Shown: positions 10,379 through 19,411, numbered from the stretch's first letter. The stretch: DNA of 64,000 nt from Nocardia transvalensis (GCF_015477765.1 NZ_JADLQQ010000004.1:372001-436000), one strand, 5' to 3'. Made by a program: numbers and translations. Notes: a model not told the origin generated them from the sequence alone.

Positions 10379-11448
10379 TCCTGTCCGTCCCGCAGCTCGT
10401 CGAGGGCCGTGTCGAGGAAGCCGTCGAGCACCTGCTCGGCGCGCAGCCTCTCCCGGGCGGCGTCGGTGAGCGTCCCGTACAGCCGCAACCGCGCGAAACC
10501 GCCGTCGGGATAGACGTCCAGACGCACCTCGGTCACCGGCTCGGCCACCTCGATCGCGAACCGGTGCCGGGTGTCGGGCAGCAGATCGGTATGCGACAGC
10601 AGTTCGACTTCGCTTCCGTCGGACCGGATTCCGGTCAACCGCGCCGCTCCGGGGCTGTTGAACAGGAAATAGGAGGTGTCGATCTCGACCTGCCGCAGCA
10701 CACCCTCTCCGGTGAGGCGCACCCGCACCCAGTCGTTACCGCGGTCGCGTCGCCGCGCGGTCTCCCACCCGTCGCCCATCACCCGGGCCCGCCCCGGCAT
10801 CAACAGATTCTGCGGATGCGAGTAGAAGCGATTGGAGCAATCCACCACGCGCCCACCGTTCTCCAGCGCCGCCAGATCGAACGGTCCCGAATCCAGCCAC
10901 CGCAGATCGGGTTTCGCCTCCCCATGTACCCGTAGCCGGGCCACGCCGCCGTCGGGATACATGCGCAGCCGCACATGCGTGAACCGCCGCTCCGACTCGA
11001 CGACGAACGGATTCTCCGAGTCACCGGCGACCTTGCTGCGCGGCACCACCACGGTCCAATCGTCGTGGGCGGCGATCTGTTCGGCGGGCGGATAGCCCTC
11101 GACCGCGATCGCCTCGACCGAGACCTCGGGCGGATAGTTGCCCTTGAACCACGCGGTATCCACGATCACGCCGCGAATCACGCCGGGGACACCGAGCCGC
11201 ACGATGGCCGCGTCGTTGTCCTCGGAGGCGGGCGCCGCCCCACCCGGCCGGCGCCGGCGCCGGGTCTCCCAGCCGTCGTACACCTGGCCCTTGTGCCCGA
11301 AGGTGGCCGCGGCGAACGTGGCGGCCTCGGGCCGGATCAGATTCTCCTTCTCTGCGAACGATTCGTCGTCGGCCCAGATCACCGCGCCACCGAGGGTGCG
11401 CACGGCCAGATCGGGCAGCAGGGTGAATTCGGTTGCTTCGCCGCTCAT
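10375..11448 (-). CDS. alc: Allantoicase
   Basis: 357 residues. It converts allantoate to ureidoglycolate and urea. Two tandem allantoicase modules are visible. The first spans about 20-180, with the DGWETRRRR and YPDGGVARLRVHG motifs. The second spans about 190-345, with the same DGWETARRR and YPDGGFARLRLYG. ATG 11448 overlaps the upstream stop (ATGA). A GAAAGGAAA Shine-Dalgarno lies about 13 bases upstream. An internal duplication of this kind is standard for the family. Confidence 0.93.
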   Translation of the reverse strand: MSGEATEFTLLPDLAVRTLGGAVIWADDESFAEKENLIRPEAATFAAATFGHKGQVYDGWETRRRRRPGGAAPASEDNDAAIVRLGVPGVIRGVIVDTAWFKGNYPPEVSVEAIAVEGYPPAEQIAAHDDWTVVVPRSKVAGDSENPFVVESERRFTHVRLRMYPDGGVARLRVHGEAKPDLRWLDSGPFDLAALENGGRVVDCSNRFYSHPQNLLMPGRARVMGDGWETARRRDRGNDWVRVRLTGEGVLRQVEIDTSYFLFNSPGAARLTGIRSDGSEVELLSHTDLLPDTRHRFAIEVAEPVTEVRLDVYPDGGFARLRLYGTLTDAARERLRAEQVLDGFLDTALDELRDGQE

Positions 11449-12659
11449 CGAGGGGGCAGTTTCCTTTCTCGCAACAGGGACAGCACCTCGACCGTGGCGG
11501 CCGGGGCCAGTGCCGTGACGTCGTCGGGCCCGAAGGCGCCGCAGTCCAGGCCGCGCAGCACGACCGTGGCCAGCGCCTGCGCGGTCGCCGGCTCGTCGAC
11601 GACGGCGCCGCCCCGACGCTGCAGATAACGGTCGATCCGCGGGGCGGCGGCGGCCAGCGCACCACGGAAGAACGAGAACGTCGCCAGCCAGCGCGTCACC
11701 AGATGGCCGGGATGCATATCCCAGCCCTGGTAGAAGCCGCGTTCCAGCGACCGGGTCACCAGGCGGTAGTGCCGCGACACCGCCGCGGCCACCTCGGCGT
11801 CGGAGCCGAGCGGCACCACCTGTGTCGAGCCGTCGCACACCCAGACACCCGTCTGCGCCGCGGCGGCCTGCATGACGGCCTTGGCATGATCGGCCACCGG
11901 ATGCTCCAGCGACTGGAACTGCGGCGAGATACCGCATGCGGCACTGTAATCGTAAGTGCCGTAATGCAATCCACTACAGCGCCCGGAGGACCGGTGGATG
12001 GCCCGGGCCACGGTGGCCGTGCCGTCGGCGGCGACGATCGCCTGCGGGCTCTCGATCTGCAATTCGAAACGCAAAGTGCCGCACGGCAATCCGTGGGCGG
12101 ACTCCAGTTCCTCGCACAGCCGCACGGCGATGCCGACCTGCTCGACCGACCGCAGCTTCGGGACGGTGAACACGAACCCGTCGGGCACCCCACCGGCGCC
12201 GTCGAGCACGCGCTCCAGGGTGCGCACCGCACGCTCCCATTCGGCCCCGGTCAGCCCCTTGATGCGGATACCGCGCGAATGCACCGCCGCGGGCAGGGCC
12301 GCCAGGATCTGCCCGGCACGGGTGGCATCGCGGTCCTCGATCTCGTCGCCGCGGGTGCCGTAGCCGTCCTCGAAGTCGAGGCGCAGATCCTGGATCGGCC
12401 GCTGCGCCAGGGTGTCTCGCATTCGGGCGAGCACCTCGGCCCCGGCCAGCTCGGTGAGCAACTCGGCATGCCGATCGGCCAGGTCGAGTGCGGCCGTGCC
12501 CCATTCGTGGGGCAGCTCCTTGGTGGCGTCGGCGGCGCACACATAGGCGGTGTGAATCGGCTGGCCGGGGCGATCGCCCGGATAGCGGCGAGCCAGCTCG
12601 GCGTCGATCGCGTCCAGCCGCGCGGCCAGGCCGGACAGGAACTCGGGGGGCAACGTCAC
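11445..12659 (-). CDS. DUF6986 protein, aldolase / malate-synthase-like TIM barrel
   Basis: 404 residues from GTG 12659. It belongs to the HpcH/HpaI-citrate lyase beta-malate synthase superfamily by eye. LRLDFEDGYG carries metal-type acids, and GLHYGTYDYSAACG resembles the malate synthase GLNCGRWDY loop. The characterised allantoin pathway needs an enzyme that releases or consumes glyoxylate after allantoicase, and this gene sits exactly in that slot. A role as ureidoglycolate lyase or glyoxylate-condensing enzyme is inference. It overlaps both neighbours by four bases, so it is an integral operon member. Confidence 0.75.
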   Translation of the reverse strand: MTLPPEFLSGLAARLDAIDAELARRYPGDRPGQPIHTAYVCAADATKELPHEWGTAALDLADRHAELLTELAGAEVLARMRDTLAQRPIQDLRLDFEDGYGTRGDEIEDRDATRAGQILAALPAAVHSRGIRIKGLTGAEWERAVRTLERVLDGAGGVPDGFVFTVPKLRSVEQVGIAVRLCEELESAHGLPCGTLRFELQIESPQAIVAADGTATVARAIHRSSGRCSGLHYGTYDYSAACGISPQFQSLEHPVADHAKAVMQAAAAQTGVWVCDGSTQVVPLGSDAEVAAAVSRHYRLVTRSLERGFYQGWDMHPGHLVTRWLATFSFFRGALAAAAPRIDRYLQRRGGAVVDEPATAQALATVVLRGLDCGAFGPDDVTALAPAATVEVLSLLRERKLPPR

Positions 12660-13396
12660 TGGGCGACTCCATCGGTGCCGAAGGTGGACAGGGGGCCGGT
12701 GTAGGGCTTGGGCAGGGGTGCGGCGAACTCGCCGCGCCCGGACTTGCGCAGACCCAGCGTAATCAGCGACTGCACCCACAGGGTGGCCGCCGCCACCCCG
12801 TCGACGACCGGGACGCCGACCTCCTCGGTCAGGTATTCGCACAGGTCGGCCATGCCCGCGCAGCCGAGGACCACGGCGTCGGAGCCGTCGGCGGCCACCG
12901 CGGCGCGGCAGGCGTCGGCGATAACGGTGCGCACCTTCGGGTCGTCGAGTTCGAGCACGGGAATGTCGGTGGCGTGCACGCCCAGGCAGAACCGGCTCAT
13001 GCCGTAGCGTTCGGCCAGATCCACGGCTTGGCCGACGGTGCGGGACAGGGTGGTGACGACGCTGAATCCGCGGCCGAGATGGCTGGCCGCGTGCATCGCC
13101 GCCTCGGCGATACCGATCACCGGGCCGCGGGCCGACTCGCGCGCCGCATACAGTCCCGGATCGCCGAAACACGCGATGACGTAGCCGTCGATGCCCTCGG
13201 CCTCGCCGCGCGCGATCTCGGCGAGCAGTCCGGGTACCGCGAGCGCCTCGTCGTAGTGACCTTCGATGGAGGCCGGGCCCATCGTCGACGTGACGGCCTC
13301 CACGACGGTGCCCGGACCGGCCACGGCCCGGGCGCACTGGTCGATGACGGCGGTCATCGCGGCGGTGGTATTCGGGTTGATGACGCGAATTCGCAT
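12656..13396 (-). CDS. Allantoin/hydantoin racemase, Asp/Glu racemase superfamily
   Basis: 246 residues. It starts MRIRVINPNTT, typical of the HyuE/AllR-type racemase family. The two catalytic cysteines are visible in YVIACFGDPG and VVLGCAGMADL. In this operon it would interconvert allantoin enantiomers so that PuuE can use both. A GTGAGGA Shine-Dalgarno is unusually close to ATG 13396. The stop overlaps the DUF6986 start (GTGA). Confidence 0.87.
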   Translation of the reverse strand: MRIRVINPNTTAAMTAVIDQCARAVAGPGTVVEAVTSTMGPASIEGHYDEALAVPGLLAEIARGEAEGIDGYVIACFGDPGLYAARESARGPVIGIAEAAMHAASHLGRGFSVVTTLSRTVGQAVDLAERYGMSRFCLGVHATDIPVLELDDPKVRTVIADACRAAVAADGSDAVVLGCAGMADLCEYLTEEVGVPVVDGVAAATLWVQSLITLGLRKSGRGEFAAPLPKPYTGPLSTFGTDGVAQ

Positions 13397-13410
13397 GATC
13401 CTCACGGGGT

Positions 13411-14928
13411 TCAGGTGACAGGGGAGTAGGTGGGCAGCCGCAGCGGGCCGCGGGTGGCCAGGACGTGGTAACCGGCCAGGCCCAGGCCGCAGCCGATGAA
13501 CCAGCTGTACTGGGCCGCGGTGTACATGCCGGGGAGATGGCCCGAGGTCAGCACGGGGAACACCGCGGCGAGCGCTCCGACGACGGTGGCGACGATCGCC
13601 GCGGGGTTGTAACCCTTTCGGTACCAATAGGTTCCGTTCGGCGACATAGTGAACAGGTCGTCCACCACCACCTGCTGGCGGCGCACCAGGTAGTAGTCGG
13701 CGATGAGCACACCGAACAGCGGGCCGATGCAGGCGCCCAGTGTCTCGAGCGTGTAGTGGATGACCTCCGGATTGTTGTACAGATTCCACGGCGTGATGAC
13801 CAGCGAGCCGACCGCGGCGATCATGCCGCCCGCGCGCCAGCTGATCTTCTGCGGATTCACATTCGAGAAGTCGAAGGCGGGGGAGACGAAGTTGGCGACG
13901 ATATTGATGCCGATGGTCGCGATGGTGAAAGTCAAGGCGCCCAGCACGATTGCGAAGGTGTTGTCGATGCGGGCCACGGTCTGCACGGGATCGGTGATCA
14001 GCTCGCCGTACACCGGCACGGTCAGCGAGGCGGTGATCACCACCAGCAGTGCGAACACCAGGAAGTTGATCGGCAGGCCCAGCAGGTTGCCGCGTTTGAC
14101 GGCGGTGAAGGATCTGCCGTAGCGGGAGAAGTCGCCGAAGTTCAGCATCGGTCCGGAGAAATACGAGACGACCAGGGCGATCGCGCCCAACATGACCGGC
14201 ACCGCCGACCATCCGGTGTGGGTGACGGTGGACAGGTTCAGGTCGATGGCGTCCCACCCGGCCTCGGCGATCAGATATCCGCACAGCGCGAACATCACCA
14301 CGTAGACGGCCGGGCCGCAGAAGTCGATGAATTTCCGGATCGACTCCATACCGCGCCAGAACACACACGCCTGCAATACCCACAGCAGCAGATAACTGCC
14401 CCAGCCCAGCGCCGAAAGGCCCAGGAAGCCGTAATCATCGGCCACCGCGTAGGGAGCCAGCCCCGGAAACAGCTTGATCAGCACCACATCCAGGGCCGCC
14501 GAGGCCAGGAAGGTCTGAATCCCGTACCAGGCCACCGCGATCAGGCCGCGCATGATCGCGGGAATGTTGGCGCCCAGCACGCCGAACGCGCTGCGGCAGA
14601 TGACCGGATAGGGCACGCCGGTGCGCTGACTCGGCTTGGCGACCAGATTGCAGAACAGGTGGACGATGCCGATCCCCACCACCAGCGCGATCAGCACCTG
14701 CCAACTGGCCAGACCCAGTGCGAACAGACTGCCCGCGGTGACGTAGCCGCCGACGCTGTGCACGTCCGACATCCAGAACGCGAAGATGTTGTAGGCGCCC
14801 CAGGTCTGCTTCGCGAGCGGGGCGAGGTCGTCGTTGGTCAGCCGGGGGTCGTAGGTCGGCGTTGCACGTGCCGGGGGTGTCGGTACTGCCTCCGCCGGCA
14901 GCGCAACCGTCTCGCTCATGTCGCACAT
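13411..14928 (-). CDS. NCS1-family allantoin/nucleobase permease
   Basis: 505 residues with about 12 transmembrane helices. NCS1 features are the KQTWGAYNIFAFWMSD first helix and the conserved GPMLNFGDFSRYGRS segment. The C-terminal YWYRKGYNPAA motif resembles PucI/Mhp1 relatives. Its likely substrate, from operon context, is allantoin. ATG 14928 or ATG 14919 could be the start; neither has a good Shine-Dalgarno. It is the first structural gene after the GntR regulator. Confidence 0.9.
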   Translation of the reverse strand: MCDMSETVALPAEAVPTPPARATPTYDPRLTNDDLAPLAKQTWGAYNIFAFWMSDVHSVGGYVTAGSLFALGLASWQVLIALVVGIGIVHLFCNLVAKPSQRTGVPYPVICRSAFGVLGANIPAIMRGLIAVAWYGIQTFLASAALDVVLIKLFPGLAPYAVADDYGFLGLSALGWGSYLLLWVLQACVFWRGMESIRKFIDFCGPAVYVVMFALCGYLIAEAGWDAIDLNLSTVTHTGWSAVPVMLGAIALVVSYFSGPMLNFGDFSRYGRSFTAVKRGNLLGLPINFLVFALLVVITASLTVPVYGELITDPVQTVARIDNTFAIVLGALTFTIATIGINIVANFVSPAFDFSNVNPQKISWRAGGMIAAVGSLVITPWNLYNNPEVIHYTLETLGACIGPLFGVLIADYYLVRRQQVVVDDLFTMSPNGTYWYRKGYNPAAIVATVVGALAAVFPVLTSGHLPGMYTAAQYSWFIGCGLGLAGYHVLATRGPLRLPTYSPVT

Positions 14929-14939
14929 CCGATCGTCTG

Positions 14940-14953
14940 TCCCGCAGGCGGGA
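14940..14953. promoter_or_regulatory. Palindrome ahead of the allantoin operon, candidate GntR operator
   Basis: TCCCGC (14940-14945), AG, GCGGGA (14948-14953) is a perfect inverted repeat 12 bases upstream of the permease start. A second dyad, CCGG-N5-CCGG, lies about 30 bases further up. Either could bind the GntR regulator encoded next door. Confidence 0.4.
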
Positions 14954-15003
14954 GTCTGATCGGGCGACGCTATCGAGCCGGTATTGCCGGTTTGTTGCGA
15001 AAA

Positions 15004-15738
15004 CTATATATCTTCTCCCGAGCCCGGCTCGGCAAACAGACCCGTATCGGTCGGCAGACCCTCCACCACTTTGTTCAGACGAGCATGGTGCAATTCGGTG
15101 GCCTTCAGCAACTCGGCGGCATCCCGGTCCAGGAAGGCGGCCAGCTGGCGGCTGTGATCGGCATGCAGCACTGCCCGCTCGCCGGCGCTGACGTGGACCA
15201 TGGGCTGCACCGGCTCGGTGATGTTCCAGGCGTATTCGAGCATGTGTACCAGCCGTGCCATGCCCGACGGCCTGGTCAGGGCCAGATGGAAGGTGCGGGT
15301 CTCGCGGTGGTAGGCCGCCGGGTCGTCGTCGAGTACGGCCCGCTCGAGCCGGGCATGGGCCTCGGCGGCGATCCGGTGATCCTCCGCTCCCGCCCGGTCG
15401 ACCGCGGCGGCCAAGGCCACCGACTCCAGCCGCTCCCGCACCACATAGAGTTCGCGCAGCTCACCGGCCGTGAGGCGGGTCACGGTGTATCCGAAGTTGG
15501 GCCGGTGCTCGACCAGCCCCTCGCCGATCAGGGTCTGCAGCGACTCCCGCACCGGAATCGCGCTCACATCGAACCGCTGCGCGAACTCCCGCAGCGGCAG
15601 CCCCGTGCCCGGTGGCAGGTTGCCGTCGAGGATCAGCCGCCGCAGCTCGGCGAGAATCTCCTGCTGCGAATACCCCCGCCGCGGGTCCTGCGGCGGCGTG
15701 AGCTCGGGCAACCTGGGCAAACGCGATCGAGAAGGCAC
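15004..15738 (-). CDS. GntR-family regulator, FadR/FCD subgroup, of the allantoin operon
   Basis: 244 residues. The winged helix-turn-helix spans about 24-90 (ILAELRRLILDGNLPPG, then the FAQRFDVSAIPVRESLQTL recognition region). The all-helical FCD ligand domain spans about 95-225 and has the His residues (TFHLAL, HADHSRQ) that usually bind a metal. It lies directly upstream of the permease on the same strand, so it is probably a ureide-responsive local repressor. Confidence 0.9.
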   Translation of the reverse strand: MPSRSRLPRLPELTPPQDPRRGYSQQEILAELRRLILDGNLPPGTGLPLREFAQRFDVSAIPVRESLQTLIGEGLVEHRPNFGYTVTRLTAGELRELYVVRERLESVALAAAVDRAGAEDHRIAAEAHARLERAVLDDDPAAYHRETRTFHLALTRPSGMARLVHMLEYAWNITEPVQPMVHVSAGERAVLHADHSRQLAAFLDRDAAELLKATELHHARLNKVVEGLPTDTGLFAEPGSGEDI

Positions 15739-15825
15739 GCCCGGTACGGTACCCGGCTGGGAGCCCGTGGAATTGGGGGCGGCGGTGCGTGCAACGTACG
15801 CTGTCGGTGCCGCGATGAACGGGTC

Positions 15826-16053
15826 ATGATCGCTCGGAAACTCGCGGTGGGCGGAATGCTCTGTGCCGCATCACTTTTCATTGCCGCTCCGATGGCTCAG
15901 GCCGGAACGGGCAGTTCGTCTCTCAGCTCGCAGATCGATGTGGGGTGCATCCTGCAGTCGCTGTCCGGTGAGCCCCCGACCGCCGACTGCAAACCGCCGC
16001 AGATCCCGGTCAGCGGTGCCGACGACGGCGGAGCGGAGCTCGCGATCCGCTGA
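15826..16053 (+). CDS. Small secreted protein of unknown function
   Basis: 75 residues. A classical signal peptide (Arg4-Lys5, hydrophobic 7-20, cleavage after AQA at 26) leaves a mature peptide of about 49 residues. The mature part has two cysteines (41, 55) that could form one disulfide. A perfect hairpin terminator follows, which supports a real short transcript. No family was recognised. It is divergent from the GntR gene. Confidence 0.65.
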   Translation: MIARKLAVGGMLCAASLFIAAPMAQAGTGSSSLSSQIDVGCILQSLSGEPPTADCKPPQIPVSGADDGGAELAIR

Positions 16054-16069
16054 TTCTGCCTCGGTCCTG

Positions 16070-16105
16070 CCCGCGGCCGGTCGTCCCATGATGACCGGCC
16101 GCGGG
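16070..16105 (+). terminator. Hairpin terminator after the small secreted protein
   Basis: Perfect 13-base arms (16070-16082 and 16093-16105) around a 10-base loop, followed by TTCGTTCG. There is no long U-run, as is usual in actinobacteria. Confidence 0.6.
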
Positions 16106-16285
16106 TTCGTTCGTCCAGGGGGGCGTCTCGAACCCCTAGTGCCCGTTCGGGCTCCGGTCGATACGCATTCGACCTGCGATGGGCGGGTATTTCGGTGGGA
16201 TTCTCTCGGCCCCAAGGGTTTTCGTTCCTTGCGTGAAAAGCTTCCGTGCGGGAGCATGGCGTCACGCACTACCTGGAGGGTGGCG

Positions 16286-17620
16286 ATGGAAACAGGCGCC
16301 GACGGTGCTTTCGAACGAATTCCCGGACCTCCCGGCGACGGTGACGGCACCGCCGAGATCACGGCCGCCGGTGGGCTGCACAACTATCAGATGACATTGC
16401 ACGCCGAGTACGGGCCGGTGGTGCGGTTCCGGCTCCCCGGCGCCCGGAGGGCCGTGTCGATTGCGGATCCGGTTCTGCTGGAGGCGACGGCGAAGGTCGA
16501 CGAGCGGCCGGACAAACTGTTCGAATTCCTTGTCCCGCTTCAGGAGTCCGGCAATCTGCAGACCATGTCCGCCGAGGAGCACACGCCCTGGCGGCGGTTG
16601 CTGCTGTCCGTGCTGGCCGGACGCCCCTCGCACGAGGCGCATTTCGCCGGGTTCGTGGCGCTGTGCCGCGACCTGGCCGATCGCTGGGCCGCGCAGGACG
16701 GTCCGGTGGAGTTGCAGAAGGATCTCAGCGAACTGTCGCTGCGGATGGTGTGCGAGTACGCGCTCGGCAGCGCGGTGGATTCCCCGGAACAGGCCGGACG
16801 GATCGTGTCGGCGTTCCAGGACGTCCTGACCGAGCATCTGGCCCGGCTGTACCACGTCGACGTCCCGGGCACCGAGGCACAGCGTGCCGACCGGGCCGAG
16901 CAGGCCCTGGCATATCTGCGGGCGACCGTGGACCGGGTGCTCGCGGCGCACCGGCCCGGCTCCCACGGCAGCGATCTGATCGACGCCTTGGTGGCCGCCG
17001 GCCAGCCTCCCGCGCGCATCCGCGACACCGTCCTGATGACCATGCTGGCCGCCCACCACACCACGGGCGTCGCCGTGTCCTGGAGCCTCTACCTGCTCGC
17101 GCAATATCCGGAGGTGACCGACCGCGTCATCGCGGAACTCGGCCTCGTCCTCGATGACCGCCCGGCCCCCGACTACGCGGACCTCAAGCGCCTGCCCTAT
17201 CTGAAGATGGTTCTCGAGGAGTCCATGCGGCTCTACCCACCCGGCCCCTACGCCGCGCGCGAAACCGTCGGCCCTCTCGACCTGGGCGGCTACTCGATCC
17301 CGGCCGGAACCACCATCTTCTACCCCATCCGCGCGGTGCACATGAACCCCGAATACTGGCCTCAGCCGGCACGATTCGATCCCACCCGCTTCACCCCGCA
17401 ACGGATCTCCGAGCGCCCCCGCCTCGCCTACATCCCCTTCGGCCTGGGCCCCCGCAGCTGCGAAGGCGCCGCCCTGGCCATGCTCGAAGCCCAACTGGCC
17501 CTGGCGATCCTGCTGCACCGTTTCCGCTTCGCCCTCGACCCCGACCACCCCGTCATCCCCGTCGAACGCTTCGTCCTCTGGGCCGCCGACGACATCCGCA
17601 TGCACCTCGCTCCTCGCTGA
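16286..17620 (+). CDS. Cytochrome P450
   Basis: 444 residues. The I-helix has AHHTTG, the K-helix has ExxR in EESMRLYP, and the FDPTRF block precedes the heme loop. FGLGPRSCEG at 385-394 carries the heme ligand Cys392. The heme loop departs slightly from the commoner FGxGxRxCxG with Pro before Arg but keeps all key residues. ATG 16286 is preceded by GGAGGG at 16275-16280. No ferredoxin is adjacent, so redox partners are elsewhere. The substrate is unknown. Confidence 0.93.
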   Translation: METGADGAFERIPGPPGDGDGTAEITAAGGLHNYQMTLHAEYGPVVRFRLPGARRAVSIADPVLLEATAKVDERPDKLFEFLVPLQESGNLQTMSAEEHTPWRRLLLSVLAGRPSHEAHFAGFVALCRDLADRWAAQDGPVELQKDLSELSLRMVCEYALGSAVDSPEQAGRIVSAFQDVLTEHLARLYHVDVPGTEAQRADRAEQALAYLRATVDRVLAAHRPGSHGSDLIDALVAAGQPPARIRDTVLMTMLAAHHTTGVAVSWSLYLLAQYPEVTDRVIAELGLVLDDRPAPDYADLKRLPYLKMVLEESMRLYPPGPYAARETVGPLDLGGYSIPAGTTIFYPIRAVHMNPEYWPQPARFDPTRFTPQRISERPRLAYIPFGLGPRSCEGAALAMLEAQLALAILLHRFRFALDPDHPVIPVERFVLWAADDIRMHLAPR

Positions 17621-17661
17621 CCGAATGCGCAGCGCCCGCTGCCGAGTCGGTGTTCGCGCAC

Positions 17662-18636
17662 CTACGGCGTGTCTTGCTGCGTGCTGTCGTCGCGCCCCGT
17701 GCGGGTGAGAGTGGCCTTCAGGTCTGTCTCGCCCGCACGACTCGCGTCTCCGCGCTGCGTCGCTGCCCAGTCGCGGATCGCGGCGACGAACTCCTCGGGC
17801 GCGTCGGACTCCACGTACAGGCCGGTGCCCTCGATGATCACGGTCTTGTGGTCGCTGAAGATTTCTTCTTGGCGTTCGCGCTCCTGGGGGCGGAAGCCGA
17901 TTTGGGCGTCACCCCACACGATCAGTGTCGGCAGGTGGGCGAGGTCGGCAAGGCCGGCCCCGACCTCGGCGAAGAAGGCCCGGCTGGCGATGATCCGGCC
18001 GGGGAGCACGGCGGAGGCCTGGCGCCGCTCGGGGGTGTCCAGCGCCCGGCGGTAGTGGGTCATCTCGGCTGCGGTCGGCTTGCGCCTTCGGTGGCCCATG
18101 GGGATGAACGCGTTGACGACGAGGTTGAGCCGCCGGGCCAGGAAGCGGATCGGGGGTCCGCCGGCGATGCGAGCGAAGGCCTCGAAGTAGAGGTCGCCGT
18201 TGACCGGCCAGGCCCAGGCGTTGGCGAGCACCAGCCGATCGAAGACGCCCGGCCGCCGTACAGCGGCGGCCAGACCGATCGGACCGCCCCAATCCTGCCC
18301 GACCAGAGTGACCCCGTCGAGGCCGAGCGCGTCGACGAACCCGGTGACGACGTCTGCGTGTTCCTCGGGCAGGTAACGGTAGCCGGGCTTCGGCGTCGAC
18401 AGCCCGAATCCCGGGTAGTCGAGGGCGATGCAGCGGAAGTTGTCGCGCAGCGCGCGGATCACGTCGCGCCAGAGGAACGACCAAGTCGGGTTGCCGTGCA
18501 GGAGCAGCAGTGTGGGACCCGATCCCTCGTCGACGTAATGCACGGTGTGCCCGTCGATATCGACGAAGCGGCTCTCGAACGGGAACAGGCCGTCGTCGAC
18601 CCAGGCCGGCCGCACACTCTTGGTGGTATCGGCCAT
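17662..18636 (-). CDS. Haloalkane-dehalogenase-like alpha/beta hydrolase with the catalytic His replaced
   Basis: 324 residues. The layout matches haloalkane dehalogenases: the HGNPTWSFLW oxyanion/halide block (Asn49), nucleophile Asp115 followed by halide Trp116 in GQDWGG, a helical cap, and WGDAQIGF. The base histidine normally found in the last loop (GPGLHxxxxD) is absent. The corresponding segment reads GTGLYVESDAP, with Tyr274, and no His lies further on. It may therefore form a covalent alkyl-enzyme that is not hydrolysed, or use another chemistry. A 30-residue polar tail is extra. It is divergent from an HxlR regulator that probably controls it. GAGGGG precedes ATG 18636. Confidence 0.85.
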   Translation of the reverse strand: MADTTKSVRPAWVDDGLFPFESRFVDIDGHTVHYVDEGSGPTLLLLHGNPTWSFLWRDVIRALRDNFRCIALDYPGFGLSTPKPGYRYLPEEHADVVTGFVDALGLDGVTLVGQDWGGPIGLAAAVRRPGVFDRLVLANAWAWPVNGDLYFEAFARIAGGPPIRFLARRLNLVVNAFIPMGHRRRKPTAAEMTHYRRALDTPERRQASAVLPGRIIASRAFFAEVGAGLADLAHLPTLIVWGDAQIGFRPQERERQEEIFSDHKTVIIEGTGLYVESDAPEEFVAAIRDWAATQRGDASRAGETDLKATLTRTGRDDSTQQDTP

Positions 18637-18672
18637 GGCGGGCCCCCTCGACTCGATCGTAAAGTAGGCTTG

Positions 18673-18701
18673 AATATCTCACACGTACTGGGAAATCTCA
18701 A
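18673..18701 (-). promoter_or_regulatory. Promoter of the dehalogenase-like gene, overlapping candidate HxlR operator
   Basis: On the minus strand TTGAGA (18701-18696), a 17-base spacer and GATATT (18678-18673) form a good promoter. CTTGA (18669-18673) and TCAAG (18698-18702) are an inverted repeat, and AAGTAG recurs at 18662 and 18700. The arms flank the promoter, a natural position for HxlR repression. Confidence 0.55.
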
Positions 18702-18717
18702 GTAGAAGGAGGAGGCG

Positions 18718-19344
18718 ATGCGTAGCTACGGCCAGTACTGCGGGCTCGCCCGGTCCCTCGAGGTCGTCGGCGACCGGTGGAACCTGCTCATCGTCCGCGA
18801 GCTCCTCATCGCCCCCGCCCGCTACCGGGACCTGATCGAGGGCCTCCCCGGCATCGCGACCAACCTGCTGGCCGACCGGCTCCGCGACCTCGAGGCCGCG
18901 GGCGTGGTCGAGCGGCGACTGGCCGGCGAGGGCAGCGTGGTCGAGTACGCCCTCACGCCGTGGGGTGCCGAGCTGCGCCGGCCGATCGAGAGCCTGATCC
19001 GCTGGTCCACCCCGCTGATGGTCCGCGGCCCCGACGGCGACACCTTCCGCCCCGAGTGGCTCACCCTCACCATCCCCGCCCTGCTCGACACCCGGGTCGA
19101 GGTCCGCCGCTCGGCGACGGTCGGCCTCGAGATCGGCGGCCCGCCCTACCAGCTCCGCGCGACGCGCTCCGGCTTCGAGGTCGGCCCGCATGACGGCCGC
19201 GACCTCGACGCCACCGTCCGCGCCGATCCCGCTTACATCCTCGGCCTCGCCGCCGGGGCCCTCACCCTCAGCGACGCTCGCGCCCTCGGACTGGTCGAGA
19301 TCGACGGCGACGAGTCCGTCGTCCGCACCGTCTTCGCCGCCTGA
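18718..19344 (+). CDS. HxlR-family regulator with C-terminal SCP2-like domain
   Basis: 208 residues. The N-terminal winged helix is HxlR-type: YCGLARSLEVVGDRWNLLIVREL, then the GLPGIATNLLADRLRDLE recognition helix. The C-terminal 100 residues resemble an SCP2/sterol-carrier fold, suggesting binding of a hydrophobic ligand. A very strong AAGGAGGAGG precedes ATG 18718. It is divergent from the dehalogenase-like hydrolase. Confidence 0.85.
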   Translation: MRSYGQYCGLARSLEVVGDRWNLLIVRELLIAPARYRDLIEGLPGIATNLLADRLRDLEAAGVVERRLAGEGSVVEYALTPWGAELRRPIESLIRWSTPLMVRGPDGDTFRPEWLTLTIPALLDTRVEVRRSATVGLEIGGPPYQLRATRSGFEVGPHDGRDLDATVRADPAYILGLAAGALTLSDARALGLVEIDGDESVVRTVFAA

Positions 19345-19398
19345 CGGGCCGCTCCGACCGGGGCGTGGTCATGAACCGTGAAGCCGGGCGCGGCGCGT

Positions 19399-19404
19399 TA
19401 GGCT
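19399..19404 (+). promoter_or_regulatory. Candidate -10 element, leaderless flavodoxin-like gene
   Basis: TAGGCT ends seven bases before GTG 19412; no Shine-Dalgarno is present. Confidence 0.4.
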
Positions 19405-19411
19405 CGGCGGT

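Noticed and set aside
13465..16053. Very long plus-strand open frame (about 860 codons)
   Set aside because: It is antisense to the NCS1 permease and GntR genes, rich in His/Gln/Arg as expected for a shadow frame in GC-rich DNA. Only its last 75 codons (the small secreted protein) look real.
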